Below, piece after piece: positions 17,770-64,000 of a DNA stretch of 64,000 bases. The notes under the pieces are model-generated. The model had not been told where the DNA came from, did no database searches, and was given only the letters and a program-made list of their open reading frames with translations. Origin of the DNA: Atrina japonica (taxonomy: Eukaryota > Mollusca > Bivalvia > Pterioida > Pinnidae); contig BROG01000401.1 in the NCBI GenBank assembly GCA_030159075.1, forward strand, positions 1 to 64,000, read 5' to 3'. Both the position numbers and the translations under genes were made by a program. Each line of letters starts with the position of its first letter. The first letter of the stretch is position 1.

Positions 17770-18355
17770 CAAGGTGTACAATTACTACAGTACTGTACAT
17801 AAGTAGTAGTCAAGATGTTGCTTTTCAAAATGTTTAGTTATTCTGTACTTCAAAGAAATTCTGTTACTTTGAGTTTTTTTCCTGAATTTAATAGTGTTGT
17901 CGTTTGACATTGAAACTAATATTTTTATCATCTAAATTTTAATTATTCTATATCAATTTAATTTCTTAGGCCTGACTTGAATATGATGTAGCCTTATAGG
18001 CTAATAAATGTTGCAGATAGGAAGAATGACTGGCTTGATTTTAATTAATGGCAGGATAGTGTAGTTTCGGTTCTATCTCAAGTTAATTTTATAAGCGATA
18101 GGTTTACAATTTAACAAACGCTACTCCAGTAATATGATAATAAAACGGCCAGGTCCAGGACATCATGTTTTTTAATCTTCCCGGAATATCAATGACAACG
18201 ATGTTTTTGTTTGAACATATCACGTGATCAAAGCCAGTCTTTCGCCACTAGGGGGACTGTCAATTGATGTCAAAAATCCATAAACATCTACTTTATAGTC
18301 AAAGTTTGGATACAAAATAATTCGTTTACTTGTAGCTGAGTAGTTCATAATTACG
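17770..18355 (+). promoter_or_regulatory. Presumed upstream region of the epsinR gene
   Basis: Gene-free. CGCCACTAGGGGGACTG near 18243 resembles the CTCF core. A stop codon (TAG, about 18341) lies in frame just before the start codon, so the coding region begins at 18356 unless a further upstream exon exists. No TATA box at a fitting distance was identified. Confidence 0.35.
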
Positions 18356-55758
<37,403 letters not shown>

Positions 55759-55919
55759 GTAAATGTCACAAATCTTCACTTGTATATAGATCACTCTGGC
55801 TTTAAAGATCTTCTTCGTGTTATGTCACTTAATTGTATTATATCCCTTGATATTTAACACTGCAAAATAATCTTATCCTTGTTTGTGATATTATTAGATG
55901 ATGTCTCTCTCTTGTGTAG

Positions 55920-56165
55920 TTACTGAATGCCTGGAAATTTTCGCCCTTGTTATTTTCGCCCTTGTTATTTTCGCCCTTTTATGATAGAAAACATATGCCG
56001 TAAAATCGCCCTAAATAACAATAGTCTTATGAATGGTATGTATGTCTGTGCATGCTTAAATTATTTAGCTTAAAAATTTCGCTTTCATTCTAAAGTCACT
56101 CTCTTATCTAAGACCGAAAAATGGTGAAAATTAAAAGAGAGAAAATGTCCAAATATACAATATTT
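55920..56165. repeat. 'TTTTCGCC / GGCGAAA' dispersed element, copy 4
   Basis: CCTGGAAATTTTCGCCCTTG with the phrase TATTTTCGCCCTT repeated three times, then AGCTTAAAAATTTCGCTTTC and AAATTAAAAGAGAGAAAATG. Confidence 0.6.
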
Positions 56166-57519
56166 GTGAGACGGTATACTAACTACTTCTTCCTCAATTA
56201 AGAGTAAGCCCTTCAATAAATCTGTTTTTGAAAATTTTTAGAATTTAATGTTCATTACCATTTTTCTTATTTTCAAGCCAATATAAAATCTTTTAAACTG
56301 TTCATCTACAGACGGAAATTTTGAATTCCTGTATGTTCTTCATTTAATCATCTTACCTATTATTGGTTTAGAATTCCTACTTGTGAAAGAGTATAAAAAT
56401 AATAGTATTCCAACATCCTCAGCTTCTGTCTTGGTTTAAATATTATATATATATATATATATACACTTCTTGTTCATCATTTTTAATTCAATTTGATTTT
56501 TTTTATTAGTTTTTGAAAGAAAAAAAATCTGCATTAAGCTGCCTTAAAGTTAAAATCTAACAAGCCTTTTAGGCCTCATTTGACATTTTGTTGTTAAAAA
56601 TATCTGAAATCTCATGTCAATACTGGTATATCTTGATATATTTGAAATACTAAGCAATAGATAGACTGATAGATATTTGACATGAGTAACTCGACTTGTT
56701 TGAGCAACTAGACCCTTATAATCTTTCCTTATGATATCATAGAAGCATAATGAACTTTTTGTCTGTATATTTTTGGTCTTGTTTTAAAATTGAAATGTAC
56801 TACGAAATTTTCAATTATTTTTTTCAACATGGAATATGTGTTAAAAGTTTGGTTAGACTTTCGATAGAGTTAAAATAATTAACTGTTGTGAAAAATATTA
56901 GACTTTGGGTCAGCAAATTGTACGCTGTATCTGTTATAATGGTTTACTAGGTTTCCCCATCTTCTTAGCACTAGGGCTGTATTTTAAAAAATAAAACCTC
57001 TTTTTAAGAGACCATCTGTCTTGAGAAACCACATTTCAGTGGCAGATAGGGCAATCTATCAAGATAGGTCATGGTTTGCCATGAAATTGTCGTATAAAAT
57101 TGACAAATTACCAAATTTTTTGATTTGGTACCCTGGATTGTGGATCCCACGGCTTTCACTGTTTTAATTGCTAATTTAAATGTTTACTAACATGATGATG
57201 CGATTGTAGAAAAACTTAAGCTACATAAGCACCGTAATTGACCTATCGCCAAATGTCTGACACGTGGCTCTCGATGTAAATTTTTAATGCCATTCAATTG
57301 TAACGTCATAATCACACAAATGTATGAGGTGCCATTTGATTGTGATGTCATAATAGAAAAGTGCCAAAAGGAATTGTGTTGGGTCTTTTGCGAAAGGTCA
57401 ATTGATAACAATAACACTATACAGACGATGTTTAATAATCATATACATTACAAGAGTATAATATACTATATAACTTACTCATATGTATATCATATGCATG
57501 TATTTGGGTATTTTTGAAG

Positions 57520-57564
57520 GAATGCCTCAAATGTGGAGCCCAGAAATGATAATAAACTATCAAG
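57520..57564 (+). CDS. CLINT1: Candidate CLINT1 exon 14 (weak)
   Basis: 45 nt reading (G)MPQMWSPEMIINYQ between GTATTTTTGAAG and CAAG|GTTTGT. It accepts the phase-1 end of exon 13 and leaves phase 1 again. The Met/Pro/Gln content fits the tail, but the polypyrimidine tract is short and no later exon confirms it. Confidence 0.3.
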
Positions 57565-58149
57565 GTTTGTAGCACACCTTGCTGGTTATACTAATCCAGT
57601 TTTGCATTTTATTTTTACTGACTTGAGCATTTTGTTCTGTGTTTAAAAACTGTGCATCATGGTGCATGCAGACATAAAGGTTACAGATCTCTTTTTTTCT
57701 CTCGTCTTTTTCAAACTGATATAATTGTTCTGTTACATGCTTACTTAGGATCATGCTGTAGAGTAGCTCAGGTTCTCTGTTAACATTGTGTTAATTGTTC
57801 ATTGTAGCTCAATACTAGAGAGTTGGTCAAGCAGGTACATGTTCTTTGTTTTAATCTTGGCTATGTCCTACCTGATTGATATACAGTCTACTCCTGTTAT
57901 ACTGACTCATTTTGTTTTTTGAAAATATGGCGTTATAACTAATATGGCGGAAGGTCAAGTTTTGCATTCATCATAAAAAATCCTGACTTAAAAAAATTGG
58001 TATCAAGGTTACGAGTTTTCCTTGACAAATTACAGTGTTAATAACATCTCAATGTTAATAAGATATTTTAAAATTGTTCAAACTTAAAGTTAATATTTAA
58101 AAACATCTGAATGCTTAGAACTACAGTGACATTTTCTAGGAGGAATGCC

Positions 58150-59310
58150 TACTGTACAAGTACTCAGTAATGTGTTTACACTAGAGTGGAATTACTGTGT
58201 AATGGGTTTACACTATGGTGAAAGTACTCTGTTATGGGTTTACATGAGAGTGGAAGTACTCTGTAGTGGGTTTACACAAGAGTAGACGAACTGTGTAATG
58301 GGTTTACACTAGGGTGAAAGTACTATGTAATGGGTTTACATGAGCATGGAAGTACTCTGTAATGGGTTTACACTAGAGAGGAAGCACTGTGTAATGGGTT
58401 TACACAAGAGTTGAAATAATAGGTTTACACTAGAGTGGAAGTCCTCTGTAATGGGTTTACACGTAATCTCTGTAATGGGTTTAGAGTACCTAAGAGTGGA
58501 AGTACAGTGTAATGGGTTTACACTATAGTGGAAGTACTTTGTAATGGGTTTACAAAAGAGTGGAAGAACTGTGTTATGGGTTTACACTAGGATGGAAGTA
58601 CTCTGTAATGGGTTTACACGAGTGGAAGTACTTTGTAATGGATTTACACTAGAGAGGAAGTACTCTGTAATGGGTTTACATAAGAGTGGAAGTACTCTGT
58701 TATGGATGTACACTAGAGTGGTAGTACTGTGTAATGAGTTTACACAAGAGTAGAAGTAATGGGTTTGCACAAGAGTGGAAGTAATGGGTTTGCACAAGAG
58801 TAGAAGTAATGGATTTGCACATGTACTCTAATGGGTTTACACAAGAGTGGAAGTACTGTGTAATGGGTTTACACTAGGATGGAATTACTCTGTAATGGGT
58901 TTACACAAGAGTAGAAGTAATGGGTTTGCACAAGAGTGGAAGTAATGGGTTTGCACAAGAGTAGAAGTAATGGGTTTACACAAGAGTGGAAGTACTGTGT
59001 AATGGGTTTACAATCGAGTGGAAAAACTGTGTTATGGGTTTACACTAGGATGGAATTACTCTGTAATGGGTTTACACAAGAGTGGAAGTACTTTGAAATG
59101 GATTTACTCTAGAGTGGAAGCACTATGTAATGGGTTTTCACAAGAGTGGAAGTACTCTGTAATGGATTAACACTAGAGTGGAAGTACTGTGTAATGGGTT
59201 TACACAAGGGTGGAAGTACTCTGTAATGGCTTTACGCTGGAATGGAAGTATTTTTTAATGGGTTTACACTATGGTGGAAGTACTCTGTAATGGGATTACA
59301 CATGAGTGGT
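58150..59310. repeat. ~30-bp minisatellite (GAGTGGAAGTACTCTGTAAT type)
   Basis: About 1.15 kb, close to 40 variant copies of AGTGGAAGTACTGTGTAATG plus GGTTTACACAAG. Some units are shortened to about 24 bp. It makes false frames on both strands. Confidence 0.95.
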
Positions 59311-59872
59311 GGTATAATACACTATACAATCTATTGCAGGTATTTTGTGTTAGTTTAAGCTGTAGTAAGTCTGTAACACAGCACAATTAAACTTGATTTG
59401 TTGAAGTTGTATTACATTGGACTTAATAAAGTTTTGCACTCTTTTTCAACTTGCTTTTTGTTAATGCTCACCTTATCATGAAATGATATGTGTTGATTTC
59501 ATGTGATACTTAGACGAATGGCTTTGAGTTTTTCAAATTATCTTGCATCATGATTTTGTTGTTCTGTTATGCATCTACAAATTATGTTTTGTGTCAGCTT
59601 GAATTTACAGTATTTTGAGATTGTATTAGAATTACAGTTGATAGTTTGAGCTATTTATTTGCTATTGAAGTGATTGCGATGAGTAGTTTGTCTAAATGCT
59701 AGTAGTTGATATATTCTATATATTTCCACTATTGAAGTTTTCCAGATCTTCTAATCCTTATTGATATGTATCCACTGTATATGCGACATGTTGTGTTGGG
59801 CATTGAACTTCAGTTGTAATGACAAATCATGAATGAGGAGGTCTCTCTCTTCCAGTATGAGTCAATAGACAT

Positions 59873-60366
59873 TTTTAGCTCCCTAAGTGGGGCTACATGT
59901 ATTGCTCAGGCTCAGTGTGGTGTCCTACGGTGGTTGTAATCTGCTAATTTTTCCATCAAATTTGGCTGAAGCCAAGTTTGCAAACAAAAAAGGATTACAA
60001 TATTTAGTACGCATAGGGGCTCCAGAAAAAGTCAAAACTTTGTAAATCAATAGAAGTCATCTTCTCCTGAAGCAGTGATCAGATTTCTTTCAAAAGTGGT
60101 ATACATTATTATCTAATATTTAACAAAAGTTTAAAAATGAAATTGAAATCTCTTTATTAGTGGGTGCATTGAATGGCTTAAATCAAAGCTGATCGACTTT
60201 TGGATACATAGTTATATGAGAAAGTTGTAAAGAGTTGTCTAAGAATCTCTTTCACATATTTTCAAGGTCAAGGGGTCACAGGCATCTTAGTAAACAGAAA
60301 ATATTGTTTGCATAATTGACAATATTTGCAAAGTGAGTGCCTTAAGATCCCTTTGGCCTCTTGTTT
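59873..60366 (+). mobile_element. TTTAGCTC ... GGCCTCTTGTTTT element
   Basis: Opens TTTAGCTCCCTAAGTGGGGC and closes CCTTTGGCCTCTTGTTTT. The same terminal words as the element at 19874, but a different interior, so a related subfamily. Confidence 0.55.
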
Positions 60367-60751
60367 TAATATAGGTATTGATGGATTAAGTGTATCAAAA
60401 AGAGTTTGAAACCTGTCTTCTCCTACATGCATTTATTTAACTGGGATAAAATAAGTCCTCACTTAAGTTTCTGCTTATAAGTTGTTATGTATATACCATT
60501 ATGAGCCTCATTCTGCACTTTCTACATCTGTACTTGTTCTATGAGGTTAAGGGTATAATATGCAAAATGTATCTATCAGTTCTTACATATTATATAGTGA
60601 ATAAGAGTTAAGGTCCTTTGTGCAAAATTATAAAAAGTAATGTGATTTAAGTAATTAAAGTTAAGATGGAAATAGATTTACTGTGAAAAGTCAGAAGTTG
60701 ATAATTAATTCAACACACATAAGTAAAGAAATATACAAAAAAATGTATTTC

Positions 60752-60766
60752 ATATATATATATGTA

Positions 60767-60842
<76 letters not shown>
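60752..60842. repeat. (TA)n(TG)n microsatellite
   Basis: TA run followed by a TG run, like that at 48935. Confidence 0.95.
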
Positions 60843-60844
<2 letters not shown>

Positions 60845-60911
60845 GTGTGTTTTGTGTTTAGTATAGGTAGCAATTTCCTTTACCTGATGACAACATTCCT
60901 TTTATATATAC

Positions 60912-61102
60912 AGTGGAATCTCATTATATCGAAATTTAATGAGTCAAAATATGTCTGGATATGTCAAAATTCAAAGTCCAGTCCTGATATTTATAGATAG
61001 AATAATATATCAATGAAAAATTTCGGTTATCTCAAATTCCTCATCTACCGAATGTAATAGTGGCGGTCCCGTGGGTTTCAAGAAAGCGAGGTTCCACTGT
61101 AG
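60912..61102. repeat. Inverted-repeat element, 'TATCGAAATT' type
   Basis: ACAGTGGAATCTCATTATAT at the left and AAGCGAGGTTCCACTGTAG at the right are complementary at their ends. Confidence 0.7.
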
Positions 61103-61571
61103 TTTGATGTTTTCATTTGTTAAGTGATATATTTAATACTCAAATCATATAAAGCAATATGAGCTATCGTCAGTGCAAAATTTGCTTGCTGCTGTTGTAT
61201 GATTTTTTTTGGTCTCGTATACATCAGAAAGGGATCATCGTTGGTTAGAAAAAACCAAATACAATAAAAACTCTTTATAATGCATTTTTCATTTTTGTCA
61301 CCTCTCTAAATGCCACAGTTATTTGACGCTCACTTTTCCACTTTTCCCTATAATTTCATTTAAGGTTTCCCTCAACCTACTGCCAAATCGCTTTATAAAT
61401 TCAAAATTTGGCTAAACAAATGGTGGCAGTATAATGAGGTTTTACGGTACATACTTGTAACGAGAATAAAGTCGTCAAACGTAACACCGTGTAACTGTCA
61501 TTTTGAATCCACGACCACTCGGACCATCACAAATTATCTATTGTTAATTTCTGTGAAGATTACTAAGTGTC

Positions 61572-61690
61572 AAGGAAGTATGTGCCAAGTGGTTAGAGCA
61601 TCCTGACCCATGAAGTCTTACACTTCTGCTCAGCACAGGTTCCAGCCCAGCTGGAATTTTGGCTGATTTTTGTGAGAAAGTTTGCCAGTA
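61572..61690 (+). mobile_element. SINE head without tail
   Basis: AAGTGGTTAGAGCATCCTGA ... CTCAGCACAGGTTCCAGCCC parallels 38060-38140. The shared tail is absent. Confidence 0.55.
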
Positions 61691-61915
61691 CAGTACAGTA
61701 CAGTTGCCTGTACAGCTCATATTGCTTTTAACATTTTATGTGATCAATGAAGATTAACTTTTTGAAATTGAGTGCTACTTGTTTATTTTTCCCATCACAC
61801 CTGTTATATAGTTTTATTAATGCACAAGTTATATAAATATAATTTACACTGAAAATCATTTGAATCATAATTTGAATCATGTTGATTTTTTTTTAATTAA
61901 GTTGCATTTAATTAT

Positions 61916-62272
61916 CAGATGTATACATTTATAAACTTTTATCCAGATTACACATGTACATTTATAAACTTTTATCCAGATTATACATGTACATTTATAA
62001 ACTTTTATCCAGATTACACATGTACATTTATAAACTTTTATCCAGATTACACATGTACATTTATAAACTTTTATCCAGATTACACATGTACATTTATAAA
62101 CTTTTATCCAGATTATACATGTACATTTATAAACTTTTATCCAGATTACACATGTACATTTATTAACTTTTATCCAGATTACACATGTACATTTATAAAC
62201 TTTTATCCAGATTACACATGTACATTTATAAACTTTTATCCAGATTACACATGTACATTTATAAACTTTTAT
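61916..62272. repeat. 33-bp tandem repeat, about 11 copies
   Basis: Nearly identical copies of ATGTACATTTATAAACTTTT plus ATCCAGATTACAC. The unit is a multiple of three and has no stop in one frame, hence a false 144-codon frame. Confidence 0.97.
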
Positions 62273-62499
62273 CTATATTTGTTTGTTTTGATTTATCATG
62301 ATTACCTGAACACTTTGTTTTTGTTTATCATTCATTGTTGCTACATGAATTAGCAACAGGGATGTTGTTACATCGAGGAAAGCATGTTTCTAAACATGTT
62401 TTGATTGTGCCAGGTTAGTGTTTGATACCATGGTAACATTCAAATATCTTGTAAACAAGAACATTATTTTGGGCATGCTTAAATTATATGTATATAAAG

Positions 62500-63264
62500 T
62501 AAAACTTGTCTATAACGAACCTGGATCTAACAAATTCTTGGTTGCAACAAACTAGTTAAAAATCCCCTGCAATTACCCATATACTTACCATGTTAAATAT
62601 TTGTGAGTAACAAATTCAGGTTTAACAAAAAATTGTTTAAAACGAATTGTTTTTTTATGCCTACCAGCAAAAATCCATTTCCTGTAACAAATTTTTTTTG
62701 TCTGTTGTCGCATTTGTCAATTGCTGCAACGAATTTATTCGTATATTACTGTGACTCTGTACTGTAAACAAAGTATATCGACTACACTGCCGTGGGCTCT
62801 ATCAGGGGTGTTCATAGTTTTACCCGTTGATCTAACACAGAATGTGGCTCTTACCTGCATTGAACAACACAACGCAAAACTGACTTTTTCGTTTAACTTG
62901 TAAGCCTGGGTCATGTAACTGTCGTGAGTTTTAATAACATAGCCTACATGTAAGCCGGGATTGATACACTATACATGTCACTGACTTTTATTTCATGTAT
63001 CAATTATAGTAATTTTCCAATTTTTGTACACATATATGTTTTTGTATTAAGATAAAATGTAATGTATTACTATATTGTGTTATGTGTATTTCATTTTGTA
63101 TGTAGCCTATATTGTATGTAATTTATCGTGAACATAAAAAGTATGAACAAGTATCATTAGTAATCCAATCAACTTAATACTTAAAATATGCCTGTAACGA
63201 AATACTGCTATAACAAATTTATTTATAGGTCCCATGGAATTCGTTATAGACAGGTTTTACTGTA
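62500..63264. repeat. Inverted-repeat element, 'CTATAACGAACC' type
   Basis: AAGTAAAACTTGTCTATAAC at the left and GTTATAGACAGGTTTTACTG at the right are reverse complements. Inside, phrases such as TAACAAATTC recur. No transposase frame. Confidence 0.65.
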
Positions 63265-64000
63265 TATGTGTATAAAATCAATCTTAATTAAAAAACCAAT
63301 CTCTCAACACCTACATTTTCTATCTTGTGTAGAGAATCTAACACAATCATCTATGGGGTCATGTGCGAATGACCTCGTATGTGTGTCATTTTTGACCATT
63401 GAAAATGCAACCAATACGATCATGTAAGTCCATCAAATGACAAAGAGATGTTAACATTTTTAACATTATTAACAAACTGAACACACAAAATTCAAAGTAT
63501 GCAATCTTTTTCATAACCTTGGACAGGACTAGATCACCAAATATATTTGGAATTAATTCTGGCAGTTTCTTTATTATACAATGAATTATTGAATTACAAT
63601 GTACATCAGATTGCATCGGATCCTCACCTCGAAGTGTTAAAAGATTGGTTTTTAGTTAGATAAATATAATAATATACATGTGCTAAAAGTATTGTAGCAA
63701 CTGACCGTAGCATCTTGACAGTATGATGTTTAAGTCAACTTGAAATATCTGACTAATATCAACTAAGATAACCAGTACTAGTTCTTAGTTGTCACTGTCT
63801 GTATCAGGTGAAAATAAAGACATGTCCAGAATATATTAAGAGGTATTTTACTACATCATCAAAACAAAAAAGAATCTGTACATTCATATATGGTATGCTA
63901 TATTTTACTGTAAAATCTCTAGCCAAATCACTACATCATTTTAAAGATAATAATGAACAATAAATTTATGAATGATCTTTTGAGTAAATCATTTTTGAAT
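63265..64000. other. No recognisable feature
   Basis: AT-rich sequence to the window end. I found no exon that would complete the epsinR reading frame. Confidence 0.4.

Noticed and set aside
61919..62353. 144-codon frame with repeated FINFYPDYTCT
   Set aside because: The 33-bp tandem repeat is a multiple of three and lacks stops in one frame; not a protein gene.

Overview
The window is metazoan nuclear DNA, most likely from a bivalve mollusc. This is inferred from the intron-rich gene with an epsinR-type protein, the density of tRNA-derived SINEs and short inverted-repeat elements, the 'TTTAGCTCACCTG ... GGGCCTCTTGTT' repeat I associate with bivalve genomes, and AT-rich introns full of microsatellites. 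The species cannot be fixed from sequence alone.

Left part (about 1-16.8 kb): a decayed, rearranged virus-like element of Maverick/Polinton (adintovirus-like) type. It holds a frame-broken protein-primed family B DNA polymerase (+, 3718-7578). It also holds two partial copies of a Maverick-associated F54H12.2-like virion protein gene (+, 7719-8041; -, 16698-14839, split by a 1.2 kb insertion). A head-to-tail minus-strand set follows: a K/E-rich protein, a BIR-domain (IAP-like) protein and a two-zinc-knuckle protein. Several small, mostly basic genes are scattered on both strands. An inverted pair of arms of about 0.6-0.7 kb (1363-2010 and 10590-9900) carries CRE/ATF, ETS and CCAAT motifs and nested hairpins. 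No integrase, packaging ATPase, protease or major capsid gene was recognised, so this is not a complete element.

Main observation: six sites in this block look like animal replication-dependent histone mRNA 3' ends. Each has a 16-nt stem-loop (6-nt arms, TTTA or TTTC loop), an ACCCA-like flank, and a purine-rich box (CGAAAAGAAACC type) exactly 12 nt downstream. Their orientation follows the 3' ends of unrelated small ORFs. In the best cases the stop codon lies within 40 nt of the stem or overlaps it. The two undamaged stems differ by a compensating base-pair change. The polymerase gene instead ends in two AATAAA signals. I infer that the parental virus coupled a gene class to the host S-phase, SLBP/U7-dependent histone processing pathway. 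I know of no description of this for Maverick-like elements.

Junction (16.8-18.3 kb): an LTR-retrotransposon fragment with a primer-binding site matching tRNA-Lys(1,2), a perfect 28-bp palindrome, then the presumed host-gene promoter.

Right part (18.36 kb to the end): one host gene, the clathrin-interactor/epsinR orthologue (CLINT1), on the plus strand. Thirteen coding exons with matching phases give about 603 codons: an N-terminal ENTH domain, three acidic-phenylalanine gamma-ear motifs, a DLLDVF clathrin-box-like motif and a Met/Gln/Pro/Gly-rich tail. The 3' end lies outside the window or was not recognised. Its introns carry SINEs (one with its tRNA-like head multiplied about five times), inverted-repeat families, a possible Penelope-type hammerhead motif and many minisatellites.
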